Notes under the pieces: model-generated
Told to the model about the DNA's origin: nothing
Databases searched by the model: none
What the model saw: only the letters and a program-made list of their open reading frames with translations
In this document: piece after piece, positions 36,380 through 46,152 of the stretch
How the letters are laid out: every line of letters starts with the position of its first letter
Numbering within the stretch: position 1 is the stretch's first letter
Origin: Richelia sinica FACHB-800
Lineage (GTDB): Bacteria; Cyanobacteriota; Cyanobacteriia; Cyanobacteriales; Nostocaceae
Assembly: GCF_014698825.1 (NCBI RefSeq)
Contig: NZ_JACJTT010000036.1
Location: forward strand, 1-56,400
Direction of reading: 5' to 3'
Length of the DNA: 56,400 bases
Position numbers and translations under genes: made by a program

Positions 36380-39334
36380 TTATTTCGTTTCCATCCAGTT
36401 TTCACCTGCACGGACATCAACTAGTAAAGGTACAGTTAAATCAACCGCATTTTCCATCACTGATTTAATCTGTGGTTGTAATTCTTCCCATTCTTGGGGT
36501 GGGACTTCAAATACTAATTCGTCGTGAACTTGCAACAATAACCGCGCTTGATAGTTCTGCAAAACTTTCTGTAAGCGCACCATAGCGATTTTAATAATAT
36601 CAGCACTTGAACCTTGAATAGGAGCATTGGCAGCAGAGCGCAGAAGCCCAGCATCATAAGCACCTAAGTTTTTCATTTTGCTTAAATCAATTTCTTCGGG
36701 ATTGCTGCCTTTTAATTGACGTAGGCTGTTGCTGGTAAAATCAAAATAGCGTCTTCTCCCCAGAATCGTTTCTACATAGCCGTAAGCGATCGCTTGTTTC
36801 TTCACTCCCTCTAAATAGGCAAATACTTTCGGGTATCTTTCATTAAATCGCTTAATAAACTCATTGGCAACGCTTTTATCTATCCCTGTTGACCGCGAGA
36901 ATTTCAGGGAACCCATGCCGTAAATAACACCGAAATTAATCGTCTTGGCAAATCTTCTTTCTTCTGATGTAATATCTTCTTTTTCAAAAACTAACTTAGC
37001 GGTGACAGTGTGAATATCTTCATTCTTTTGATACGCTTCCACTAACACTGGTTCCTGACTCAAATGAGCTAAAATTCTTAACTCAATTTGAGAATAATCC
37101 GCAGCTACCATTAACCAACCTGATTCGGGGATAAATGCTTTGCGAATTTGCCGACTAAAGGCGGTACGAATGGGAATATTTTGTAAATTAGGATTGGAAG
37201 AAGATAACCTGCCTGTAGAAGTAGCAGTTTGGTTAAAATCTGTATGCACCCGTTTAGTTTTAGATTGTACCAAAACTGGTAAAGCATCTACATAGGTAGA
37301 TTTTAATTTTGATAAAGTGCGATATTCAATTAATGCTGTCACTAAACCAGTTTGATCAACTTCCTGGAGTTTTTCTAAAGTAGCTGCATCGGTTGAATAA
37401 CCAGTTTGAATTTTGCGAGAATATTTGGTACTTAATCCCAGCTTTTCAAATAAAATATAGCTTAGTTGTTTTGGAGAACCCAAATTAAATTTTTCGCCAG
37501 CAATATCAACCACAGTCACTTCTAAACCAGCTAATTCTGTTTCTAAATGCTGGGAAAGTTCCCGCAGATAATCGGAGTTGATACTAAATCCCACATCTTC
37601 CATATCTGCTAAAACTGCTTCCAGTGGTTGCTCAACTTCCACCAAAAGTTTATTCAAAGCTGGTATTTTCTCTAATTCTTCCCGCAGATTTATGACTAGC
37701 TGAAATGTAGCAAAAACTTGATAGCAACAATAATGAGCTACTGTACTAATCTGAATATCCGCAATAGTTTTTTGCCGTTCTTTTTTACTGGCTTTAGGAA
37801 CTATATCTTCATATTCTGTTAATTGTAATCCTAGATATCGCTGTGCTAAATCACTCAATTTGTGACTACTATCAGGATTTAACAAATAACTGGCTAACAT
37901 GGGATCGAAAACTACTCCCGCTAAATTAATTCCTTGATTGCGGAATACCAAACGGTCGAATTTAGTATTTTGAAAACTTTTCGGATAATTAGTATTTTCT
38001 AAAATCGGACGTAGTGTATTTAAAACTAAATCCAAGTTTAAATTTTCACCACTTGCATGTCCCACAGGAATATAAGCAACTTCATCTGGTTGCGTCCCCC
38101 AACAACAACCAATCCCCACTAAATTAGCATCTCTGGGTTCTAAATCTGTCGTTTCTGTGTCCCACGCAACTGGTTCATCTGGATTAGTACATTTTTCCAG
38201 CCATTTCACCAACTCATGTAATTTCTCTTCCGTGGTGATAATGTGTGGTTGAATAGTTGTCTCTGGTTGCTTTTCTAATAATGCCGATGCTGTTTCTTCC
38301 GCAGTAAAAAATGATATGTCATCACCTTCATCAACACTGGGGGTATCTGATATTTCTGCTGCGTCAATCGTTCCCCCAAACTTTTCTTGAATTTCGTTAA
38401 CTTTACCCAAAAAAGTTTTAAATTCTAATTTTTCCAAAATTGGAGTCAGCACACCAGTATTAAATCCTGTGAGTTGACAATTTTCTAACTCAATTTCTAA
38501 AGGCACATCCCGAATAATCGTAGCTAAATAACGAGAATGAAAAGCACTTTCTTTCCCTTCAATTAATTTCTTCTGAGTTGCACCTGTGATTTCCTCTAAT
38601 TTCTCATAAATATTATCTAGAGAATTATAGGTATTGAGCAGCTTCACTGCTGTTTTATCACCAATGCCTTTTACCCCAGGAATATTATCTGATGTATCAC
38701 CGCACAGTGCTTTATAATCAACAACTTGAGCAGGAGAAAAACCATATTTTTCCTGGACTTTTTCGCTATCATATTCAGTGATACTATTACCTGACCGTTT
38801 CCATGCTTCAGGAGTATAGTTGAGAACAGTAATTCCCTTTTCTGGGTTGATGAGTTGAAATAAATCGCGATCGCCTGAGAGAATTTTCACACGATACCCA
38901 GATGCTGCCGCTGTTTCTGCTAAAGTCCCTAATATATCATCTGCCTCATAGCCTGGGGCAGTTAAAACCTGTAAATTCAAACCCCTCAACAACTCATGCA
39001 GGTTTTCCAAATCAGGGATAAAGTCTTCTGGTGTCCCAGGACGGTCTGCTTTATATGTATCATCTGCCTCATGACGGAAAGTTGGCAACCCCAAATCAAA
39101 AGCCACGGCCATTGCTTGTGGTTGTTCTGTCGTCATCACCTCCAGCAGTGACTTTAAAAAGCCAAAACATACGCTGGTAGGAATACCTGTCTTTGTCCTC
39201 AGTCCTCCATCCCTACCTTTGGCAAAAGCAAAGTAGGAACGAAAAGCCAGAGAGTGTCCATCCACGAGGATGAAGGTAGGTTTGGTTGCAGATGCAGAAA
39301 GGGAATTCACCTGATTAGCACGAGTTGGGGACAT
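36380..39334 (-). CDS. polA: DNA polymerase I
   Basis: PolA fills gaps and removes RNA primers in replication and repair. The 984-aa protein has the 5'-nuclease domain (about 15-320: FILVDGHSLAFRSYFAF, YEADDILGTLA, SGDRDLFQLI, GDTSDNIPGVKGIGDKTA), the 3'-5' exonuclease domain (about 370-560) and the polymerase domain (about 600-984: SSNPNLQNIPIRT, DYSQIELRILAHLS, KTINFGVIYGM, QVHDELVFEVP). In the exonuclease, Exo I (AWDTETTDL) and Exo II (NTKFDRLVF) are present, but at Exo III, where Y-x3-D is usual, the sequence reads HYCCYQVFATF, with Gln in place of Asp, so proofreading may be weak or lost. The frame around this codon (CAA) is clean. Confidence 0.96.
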   Translation of the reverse strand: MSPTRANQVNSLSASATKPTFILVDGHSLAFRSYFAFAKGRDGGLRTKTGIPTSVCFGFLKSLLEVMTTEQPQAMAVAFDLGLPTFRHEADDTYKADRPGTPEDFIPDLENLHELLRGLNLQVLTAPGYEADDILGTLAETAAASGYRVKILSGDRDLFQLINPEKGITVLNYTPEAWKRSGNSITEYDSEKVQEKYGFSPAQVVDYKALCGDTSDNIPGVKGIGDKTAVKLLNTYNSLDNIYEKLEEITGATQKKLIEGKESAFHSRYLATIIRDVPLEIELENCQLTGFNTGVLTPILEKLEFKTFLGKVNEIQEKFGGTIDAAEISDTPSVDEGDDISFFTAEETASALLEKQPETTIQPHIITTEEKLHELVKWLEKCTNPDEPVAWDTETTDLEPRDANLVGIGCCWGTQPDEVAYIPVGHASGENLNLDLVLNTLRPILENTNYPKSFQNTKFDRLVFRNQGINLAGVVFDPMLASYLLNPDSSHKLSDLAQRYLGLQLTEYEDIVPKASKKERQKTIADIQISTVAHYCCYQVFATFQLVINLREELEKIPALNKLLVEVEQPLEAVLADMEDVGFSINSDYLRELSQHLETELAGLEVTVVDIAGEKFNLGSPKQLSYILFEKLGLSTKYSRKIQTGYSTDAATLEKLQEVDQTGLVTALIEYRTLSKLKSTYVDALPVLVQSKTKRVHTDFNQTATSTGRLSSSNPNLQNIPIRTAFSRQIRKAFIPESGWLMVAADYSQIELRILAHLSQEPVLVEAYQKNEDIHTVTAKLVFEKEDITSEERRFAKTINFGVIYGMGSLKFSRSTGIDKSVANEFIKRFNERYPKVFAYLEGVKKQAIAYGYVETILGRRRYFDFTSNSLRQLKGSNPEEIDLSKMKNLGAYDAGLLRSAANAPIQGSSADIIKIAMVRLQKVLQNYQARLLLQVHDELVFEVPPQEWEELQPQIKSVMENAVDLTVPLLVDVRAGENWMETK

Positions 39335-39438
39335 AGACCTATTTTAACTGTCTCGTTGACAATACCTCTGGGAGACTGCTGCACTGCTTAAAGCTGATGG
39401 ATGAATGATTATACTTTTACCTACAGCTATCTCCAATT

Positions 39439-42400
39439 TCAAGGATTTGTAAACACGTCAACTGTGTGTTCAGCGATTTGTTCTGTAAAAATACGTTCTG
39501 AACATTGTGAACGCAAAGTTTTCCAAAGAATTGCTTCTTCATAGTTTTCAAGTTCTGTTGGAATATAATTCAGTAGTGTTTTAGAACAAACTATTATTAA
39601 ACGTTTTTTAGCTCTTGAAAATGCAACATTTGAGCGATTGAGACTAAGAATAAACTCCACATTTTTGCTAATTGCTGATGGATTACTGGCTGTTGCAGAA
39701 ACAATTACATTATCACATTCACCTCCCTGAACTTTTTCGACAGTATCAATTACATCTACAACCTTTCCATAATAAGTTGCTAATTCGGTTTTTAGTAGTG
39801 ATCTTTGAGCGCGATGTGGTGTAAGAATTGCAGTAGAACTATCAGGAAGTTCTCCTCCAGCTTCAAGAATCTGTTTGATTATTTCTACTTCAATTTGGTT
39901 ACTACGTTTTGATTCACGTTCAGAATGCAAAACAAGAAAAAGTCCTTTTTTTCCTTGTAAAAGCTGTTTCCAAGTTCCTACAATCTCTTTTTCTTCTAGA
40001 TTTTGTTCTTTTTCCTTACCTCTTAGTTGAATATCATCTTTTTGATAGACTGGTTCAATCAGTTTACGAATTTCATAAGGTAAACGAAAAGTATTGTCTA
40101 AAGATGAACGTAAAATTGCTTTATCAGGTACTAAAACTTCTGAGTTTTCTTTTAGATTTTGAATTGCTTGGTAGGCACTAACATAAGGTTGATAAAATAT
40201 AACAGGAGGACGATCTTCATTTTCCCAGTCATGGGTAACAATAGGAGCAAGCTGTCGGTGATCTCCTGCTAACATAATCTCACCATCATTTCTGACTAAT
40301 GTAGCTAAAGCTAAGAAGTGAGGGAATACCATCATACTTGCTTCATCAACAATTAGAGTAGTTGTTTGAAAACCTTGAGTATATCTATTAGTAAACGTCG
40401 GTTTGCTATTTAATTCATCTACCATTTTCAAAATTGCACTGGTTGTACCACCAATAACCAATACATTATTAGATACCATTTTAATAACTTTCTTCACACA
40501 AGATTTAGAGGAAAAGTCTTGTATATTTCCACCTGTAGGCTCAATTTCTGAAGAATGTACTTTACTCAACTGAATAGTTGGGGTAGTAAGTCCATATTCG
40601 GCAGTGTGTCGGTTTAAGATAGGTAAAAGGCTATCTAAACGTAAAAGTAAATTATCTACAGCCGTATGAGTATGAGCCGTAATAATAATAAGATCACCAG
40701 CAGAACGACGTGCCAGAATTCTTAGAAAAGTTGAGATCGCAGTTGTTTCTGTTTTACCAGTTCCCGGTGGACCTTGCAAAAGTTGAATTCTTGTATTTAG
40801 TCCATTGATAACTGCTTCTTTTTGCTTATCGTCTAATCTTTTACTATTTGGTAGTGGTAAAGTCTGAAGTAGATTTCCATATAGTTCTAGGTCATTCGAT
40901 GAAATGGGAGTTTGTGCTGGAATTTGCGGATTTTGCGGAGCTAACCATTGACAAACATGATTTCCTTGACTATTTCGTAGTTTTTGATCAACTCTTCCAG
41001 CTACAAAATCTGAGGGACTTTCATCAATCGTGGCATAATCATAAATATATTCTCCATTAGGGAAAAAACGACCACGAACTTGATAACGATCTGGGATGTT
41101 TGTTTGTCTAACTGTAAGTTCAATTTCTCCAGTATGCCAATCAATTCTTTCTACAACGCAGGTACTTCCACCAGCAAAAAGTTGATTAATTGTTTGACCG
41201 TGAAGTGAATTTTCATTACTAGGACTGAGCCTAACAAAAGAACCTAGATCAATGGTGCAGTTAGCTTGTAAAACTTCAGAAGTAACATTATATCCATCAA
41301 GATTAATTTCTGCTGTTAGCCTATTATTACTGTGCGATCTGACATTTTTCACGGGGATTGTTCGCCCCGAAGAAATACGATATATAGGTGGTATTAAATG
41401 ACTAGCAATCCAATCTGTTACCTTAACGTGCTGATCTAAACGAAGAAAATCAATAGCTGCTTGAGCCGCATCATCTATACCTAAGTTGAATTTAGGTAAA
41501 TCAGCAATCACTAAAGATTCTTTGATTAGGTCTGGGTTTTTCAACCTAATTCCTTCTTCAATCCACCTAATAGCATGAGTACGAGCGCGAAAATACTCTT
41601 TTAAATAGTTTGGTCTTTGTGCTTGATTGCAACACTCAATATATTTTTTCAAGTCATCTTTAAGTGTTGAATCATTAGGATCAGGAAGTTTTCGCCAATA
41701 ACCACGCCAATATGCAGCACTGAGAGAATTAAAGTATCTTAATCTAACTTCAAACTGATGTTTACGGGTATTTTGAGAATTTGATATTACCCATTGATTA
41801 TTCTCATCTATTTCTAAATTTGTTTTAAAGTCGAAAACATCTTGAGAAAAAACTTGATCCAAACTTACAATTTTTCCTCCAATTTTCCTTTGCCAATGGT
41901 AACGTCTTCCAAACCATTGAAGAGAACTGACAACTGCTAAATCCCTTCCTGTCCATCCTAAAGCATAACGGCAATCTACTTCATTAGACAAACAAGAATA
42001 AATAAGTTGTTCTGAACTTTCCCGGCACCCTAATAACTCTCGTAAATGACTCAGTAGTTGAGAACTAACACGAGAACATCCCTCAATTAATTGAGTCATT
42101 TCTTGGCGTGACCAAACATAAAAGTGAATTGGAGCTTTTTCTACTTCTGCAACTTCAGCAATAGCATCTACTAATTCTAATAGAAATGCTTGTATTAGTT
42201 CTTTTTCAGAACCATTATCTTCTCTATATTCTCCTGTCCATGCCGATGTTTTAAATTTAATAATATCTAAGCCTTCAAGTTCTTTTTCTCTATAAATCCG
42301 CTGTTTATTTTCATCAAGTCCTTCTTCTATATATTCTTTAATATTAGGGTCTGGTTGCCATTTACCTTCTTCATTTTGTAGAAATTTTGGGTCTAATTTT

Positions 42401-43584
42401 CCTGTACTTTTAGTGATATGAGCAGCTAACGCACCTATTCTATTTTCAACATAATCATACTCAACAGAAAGATAGACACGAATCAGACACTCTCCATTAA
42501 TTGTATGTTCTGGAAGTTGACTCTGACCTCCTGAATAATTTGGTAGTGCTTGTACTTCATAAGTATCTGGGGCAGAATCTCCACCAGGAAGGGTATGTCT
42601 ACGGGTTTGTGCTTTTAATTTAAGAAGTTCTAAATTTTCTGTAAAACTTATATCTTGTTGAATTTGACTAGCTTGAATGCCTGTTAAATCAATGTTAGCT
42701 AAATCATCAATATTATTGACATCTACTTTATGGAAAGATTTAACAATTGATGAGTCTATTCCTAATAATTCTAAACGACGTTCTCTAGCACTTTCGGCCA
42801 AACAATGAACGCTCAATGTACAATCACTACATTTTTGATCTAACTGATAATCTAATTCAGCTAAGTTAGTATGTACAATTCGGTATAATGAACCATCGCA
42901 AGCTAATAAACGCTTAATATCAGACTCTATGATATCAAGGTTCAGAGCTTTAGATTGAAGAATATCTTGGCTTTTATTAGTATTCTCATCAATTCTAACA
43001 ACAACACATTCAATATTTTCAGATTTCAGTTCTACTCCATTAATAGTGACTGGGTTATCTTTTATCAACTGATGTATAATCAGTCGATATACAGCAACTT
43101 GTACTTGATGATAAGTTCTATCTTTTCGAGATGCTTTGCACTCCACTAATCGCAATCTAGGTTCATTCTGTTCCCATAAAATAATTGCAAAATCTATTTG
43201 CCCACTAATATTAAATTCACCCAGATTTCCACCTACAGATATTTCTCGCCCATAAGCTGTTTGTCCAGATGACAGTTTATTTAACTCTTCAACAAATTTA
43301 TTCCAATCAGTTGGTTCATCTGAATCTGAATTTTGATTACCTTTAGTTAAGCTAAGTAACCCCATTTTTTGAAGTGAAGTTTCCCATTCTTCTTCTCTTC
43401 TGTGACCTTCTGCCTCTAAAACTGGATCTAAAGAAGTAGAAAAAATTAAATCATAGATATAGCGAGGAACTTCTTTAGCAATTTCGTAATTATTTATTTT
43501 TAATTTAAATCGGCGATCGCAGGATTTATAACGAATATATTCAGCAATATCAGTGACTTTAATTGATGTTTTTTTTGTTGACAT
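39439..43584 (-). CDS. Cas4/RecB-like nuclease fused to Dna2/UPF1-type SF1 helicase
   Basis: The 1381-aa product begins with a PD-(D/E)XK domain: EAEGHRREEEWE (His61), Asp131 (GQIDFAI), Glu148-x-Lys150 (LVECKAS) and HQVQVAVYRL. Cys22, Cys252, Cys255 and Cys261 fit the Fe-S cluster of Cas4, AddB and Dna2. A middle region (about 270-900) has no clear catalytic motif. The C-terminal SF1 helicase has Walker A LLQGPPGTGKTET (about 935-942), motif II LIVDEASMM (about 1080), AGDHRQLAPI, and SRAKKRLIIVCS (motif VI, about 1323), as in Dna2/UPF1/SMUBP enzymes. It could resect or process DNA ends in repair, or act in phage defence. It lies 104 nt upstream of polA on the same strand. Only one HIP1 site, near its 5' end, was seen in 4.1 kb. 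Confidence 0.87.
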   Translation of the reverse strand: MSTKKTSIKVTDIAEYIRYKSCDRRFKLKINNYEIAKEVPRYIYDLIFSTSLDPVLEAEGHRREEEWETSLQKMGLLSLTKGNQNSDSDEPTDWNKFVEELNKLSSGQTAYGREISVGGNLGEFNISGQIDFAIILWEQNEPRLRLVECKASRKDRTYHQVQVAVYRLIIHQLIKDNPVTINGVELKSENIECVVVRIDENTNKSQDILQSKALNLDIIESDIKRLLACDGSLYRIVHTNLAELDYQLDQKCSDCTLSVHCLAESARERRLELLGIDSSIVKSFHKVDVNNIDDLANIDLTGIQASQIQQDISFTENLELLKLKAQTRRHTLPGGDSAPDTYEVQALPNYSGGQSQLPEHTINGECLIRVYLSVEYDYVENRIGALAAHITKSTGKLDPKFLQNEEGKWQPDPNIKEYIEEGLDENKQRIYREKELEGLDIIKFKTSAWTGEYREDNGSEKELIQAFLLELVDAIAEVAEVEKAPIHFYVWSRQEMTQLIEGCSRVSSQLLSHLRELLGCRESSEQLIYSCLSNEVDCRYALGWTGRDLAVVSSLQWFGRRYHWQRKIGGKIVSLDQVFSQDVFDFKTNLEIDENNQWVISNSQNTRKHQFEVRLRYFNSLSAAYWRGYWRKLPDPNDSTLKDDLKKYIECCNQAQRPNYLKEYFRARTHAIRWIEEGIRLKNPDLIKESLVIADLPKFNLGIDDAAQAAIDFLRLDQHVKVTDWIASHLIPPIYRISSGRTIPVKNVRSHSNNRLTAEINLDGYNVTSEVLQANCTIDLGSFVRLSPSNENSLHGQTINQLFAGGSTCVVERIDWHTGEIELTVRQTNIPDRYQVRGRFFPNGEYIYDYATIDESPSDFVAGRVDQKLRNSQGNHVCQWLAPQNPQIPAQTPISSNDLELYGNLLQTLPLPNSKRLDDKQKEAVINGLNTRIQLLQGPPGTGKTETTAISTFLRILARRSAGDLIIITAHTHTAVDNLLLRLDSLLPILNRHTAEYGLTTPTIQLSKVHSSEIEPTGGNIQDFSSKSCVKKVIKMVSNNVLVIGGTTSAILKMVDELNSKPTFTNRYTQGFQTTTLIVDEASMMVFPHFLALATLVRNDGEIMLAGDHRQLAPIVTHDWENEDRPPVIFYQPYVSAYQAIQNLKENSEVLVPDKAILRSSLDNTFRLPYEIRKLIEPVYQKDDIQLRGKEKEQNLEEKEIVGTWKQLLQGKKGLFLVLHSERESKRSNQIEVEIIKQILEAGGELPDSSTAILTPHRAQRSLLKTELATYYGKVVDVIDTVEKVQGGECDNVIVSATASNPSAISKNVEFILSLNRSNVAFSRAKKRLIIVCSKTLLNYIPTELENYEEAILWKTLRSQCSERIFTEQIAEHTVDVFTNP

Positions 43585-44012
43585 AAGAATACCAATTATT
43601 TGTATAGTGTCTGTAGTCCAGACTTAGTTTTCCTGCAAGAAATGTTCAAAAATTCCAGCAATAAGTATTGTTAGCTACTTCCAATTCATATCATTATACA
43701 CTTTTACGTTTATCATTAACGTTTAAGCCATACAAAAAGTATACTAGCTTTATATGCGTGTAGTGCTAATTGTGCATATCCTTTATCGAGTACCAAGAAT
43801 TGCTAGATGGTACAACTTGATTTATCTTTGTCATTCATCTGAAATCGAAAATTTCCAATCCTAAATTTTGATGACCTGCAATCTGCGGTAAGTTGTGGTC
43901 TCTATGGTAATAAATGTCAAACAGTAGAAAAATATATCTTTTTTTCCTATTTCTACTGCCAGATAGTTAACTTTAAACTTGCCTATTCACGTACAATATC
44001 AGCTAATATTTT
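43585..44012. other. Divergent promoter region
   Basis: 428 AT-rich bases lie between the divergent nuclease-helicase and HAD genes. They must contain both promoters. No repeat, RNA or additional ORF was recognised. Confidence 0.45.
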
Positions 44013-44885
44013 ATGTCCCTATCCTCTACTAATCCATCTTCTGACAATAACCACCAGCCAAAAACAGACAACAATATTCGACTTTTAGTTTTGGATATTG
44101 ATGGCACAATTGCCGGACATAGTAACAATATCAATCAATCTGTCAAAGATGCTATTGCTGCGGTGCAAGCAAAAGGTATTCAAGTAGCGATCGCCACTGG
44201 TAGAATGTATCGCTCGGCATTGAGATTTCATCAAGAAATTGGTTCCACTCTGCCCTTAATGGCTTATCAAGGTGCATGGATTCAAGACCCCAATACAGGT
44301 GAGGTACTGCGTCACTGGTCTGTCTCTAGAGAAATTTCCCACCAATTACTAGATTATTTTGAACAACCAGAATGGCGATCGCTCCTTTCTATACATTGTT
44401 ATATCAATGACCAACTCTATGTACGGGAAATCTCCAAAGCCACAAAATTCTATGCTAAACGTAGCAACATCAAACCCATCCCTGTGGGAGACTTGCGTCA
44501 AGTATTAGAGAAGGAAACAACCAAAGTTTTAGCTTTGTGCGATGATGTCCAACTAGTTCAACGTCTGTTGAGTGATTTACGTCGTCAATATACACCAGCA
44601 CAATTATATCTCACTACATCTGTTGATACCTTCTTAGAAGCAACTAATCCCGTCGCGAATAAAGGTAAGGCTGTGGCCTATCTAGCAGAAACCATCCTGG
44701 GTTTACAAAGAGATAACGTTATGACCATTGGTGACAATTTCAACGATATAGAAATGATCCAATATGCAGGTTTGGGTGTTGCTATGGGTAATGCACCAGA
44801 ACCAGTGCAAGCGATCGCTGATTGGGTAGCACCCAGTATAGACTTCGACGGAGTAGTGACGGCAATTGAAAAATTCTTGCTTTAA
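44013..44885 (+). CDS. Cof-type HAD-IIB family phosphatase
   Basis: This 290-aa HAD hydrolase has motif I LLVLDIDGTIAG (nucleophile Asp), motif II AIATGRMYRSA, a Lys in NKGKAVAYLAE (motif III) and motif IV IGDNFNDIEMIQYAGLGVAM. The type C2 cap (about 90-200) marks the Cof/YbiV group, which dephosphorylates sugar phosphates and related small molecules with broad specificity. The first ~20 residues are a polar extension. It is a single gene with a hairpin after the stop. Confidence 0.9.
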   Translation: MSLSSTNPSSDNNHQPKTDNNIRLLVLDIDGTIAGHSNNINQSVKDAIAAVQAKGIQVAIATGRMYRSALRFHQEIGSTLPLMAYQGAWIQDPNTGEVLRHWSVSREISHQLLDYFEQPEWRSLLSIHCYINDQLYVREISKATKFYAKRSNIKPIPVGDLRQVLEKETTKVLALCDDVQLVQRLLSDLRRQYTPAQLYLTTSVDTFLEATNPVANKGKAVAYLAETILGLQRDNVMTIGDNFNDIEMIQYAGLGVAMGNAPEPVQAIADWVAPSIDFDGVVTAIEKFLL

Positions 44886-44893
44886 ACATCAGA

Positions 44894-44934
44894 AAGGACA
44901 CCGACGACTGGCCGTGTTTCGTCTCGGTGTCCTT
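44894..44934 (+). terminator. Hairpin after the HAD gene
   Basis: AAGGACACCGA (44894-44904) pairs perfectly with TCGGTGTCCTT (44924-44934). The T-run is short, so termination is likely but not certain. Confidence 0.6.
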
Positions 44935-45017
44935 GCTGGTTCGCTCCTCACACACCAGATACTATATCCAAGGTGATTTATTCCGTCAATAGCCGTAATT
45001 TAAATTTTTGCTAAGAA

Positions 45018-45878
45018 TCATAACTCTATAGGAGCAATAACTCCTAATTTCTCCTCCAACACAGCTTTTAAGACCAATTGAGTCATGATCAGCAATCCCA
45101 ATCTAGCTTGGCTTAAATTTGGGGAATTAATCCTCACTTCACCCCAAATTCGGCAATGAGCAGAGAATTTTTCCCAAGCTTGAGCCAATTTAACACCAGC
45201 TTGCTCCCATTTAATTGGGCGATCGCTGGGAGGACATACCCAATCGTCAACTATTTTTAACAAAACTTGAATTAACGCCATCTCCTCTGGCTGTTGCAGA
45301 CACAATTGCTGTTCTGAATTCAACCAAGGTATGGGTTGAGTTGTGACAAAACTAGGGAAACAGCTATTGGTATTAATACTTGTTTCACATAAATTAATTA
45401 ATTCTTCCCTCAGCGATAAACGCAGTATCGAGTAACAACGAGCATGAACATATTGCATTTGAAAAATAATTGGCACATCGTGACTTGATTTAACGATTGT
45501 CTCTTTTATCTCCCAAGGAACACTGCCTTGTGTAAAATTTTGTAACCAATTTGCTAAGGTTGAGTGTATTAATTCGATGTAAATCTTGCCGGAAACATCG
45601 GTTTTAACTGTAAATAAGCCCTCACAACCCCTAGAAAAATGAGAAGCGATCGCCCTAGCAGTCTCTAGAGGAGAAATGTGGGATGTCGCCATTCGCATGG
45701 CCATGCTAGAAATATATATAATTTTTTTACCATCTCCATCTAGATAGAGAGGAACTTTGGTACTTCCTATGCTTAGAATTGCCCTATCGCTGGTATAAAC
45801 ACTTAGGGTTTTTAATAAATAGCTATTTATTAGCTGTTTAATTGATGTATAATTAGGAAAAAGTAGCGACTGATGCAC
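45018..45878 (-). CDS. ArgRS-like protein lacking the catalytic domain (Add-1 plus DALR)
   Basis: The 286-aa protein looks like arginyl-tRNA synthetase with the aminoacylation core removed. The first ~115 residues fit the ArgRS N-terminal Add-1 domain (ISSMAMRMA, SPLETARAIASHF, GKIYIELIHSTLANWLQNF). The C-terminal half fits the DALR anticodon-binding domain (IFQMQYVHARCYSILRLSL, matching the ArgRS signature around HAR.(C/S)SILR) and ends RLGLLIMTQLVLKAVLEEKL followed by GVIAPIEL. No HIGH or KMSKS motif exists. It may bind tRNA-Arg without charging it. It is divergent from devH, with 274 nt between them. A DALR protein of this kind seems common in cyanobacteria, with role unknown. Confidence 0.8.
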   Translation of the reverse strand: MHQSLLFPNYTSIKQLINSYLLKTLSVYTSDRAILSIGSTKVPLYLDGDGKKIIYISSMAMRMATSHISPLETARAIASHFSRGCEGLFTVKTDVSGKIYIELIHSTLANWLQNFTQGSVPWEIKETIVKSSHDVPIIFQMQYVHARCYSILRLSLREELINLCETSINTNSCFPSFVTTQPIPWLNSEQQLCLQQPEEMALIQVLLKIVDDWVCPPSDRPIKWEQAGVKLAQAWEKFSAHCRIWGEVRINSPNLSQARLGLLIMTQLVLKAVLEEKLGVIAPIEL

Positions 45879-46007
45879 GTATTTTTTTCTAAAAATCTGC
45901 GGAGTGCGTTATTTTATCCTGTTTCATCTACCTGCCGATAGAAGTTTACTCTAGGTAAAGAAAAATGAGAGTAGGATAAAATTTAATGAATAAGCGATGA
46001 ATAGCGA

Positions 46008-46021
46008 GTAAATTTTACTAC
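46008..46021. promoter_or_regulatory. Possible NtcA-binding site upstream of devH
   Basis: GTA-AATTTTAC-TAC is an exact GTA-N8-TAC. It lies 20 nt before a TATAAC (46042-46047) that could serve as -10 box, and about 130 nt before the devH ATG. The usual class II spacing is about 22 nt. By chance a motif of this length occurs about every 4 kb, so this is suggestive only. Confidence 0.45.
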
Positions 46022-46152
46022 CTTCATTGTACAGTAGGAAGTATAACAAAAGAGTAGAAGCTACAATAATGCTTTCTACGCTTTTGGATGGCTGGCGCTG
46101 TTAGGCGTTAAGCCTACCCGTTTACACAAAGACACTCCTTGCACCTTTTTTT

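Noticed and set aside
44943-44956. Yfr1-like sRNA motif (GCTCCTCACACACC)
   Set aside because: It differs from the invariant ACTCCTCACACC core and is not followed by the second hairpin and terminator.
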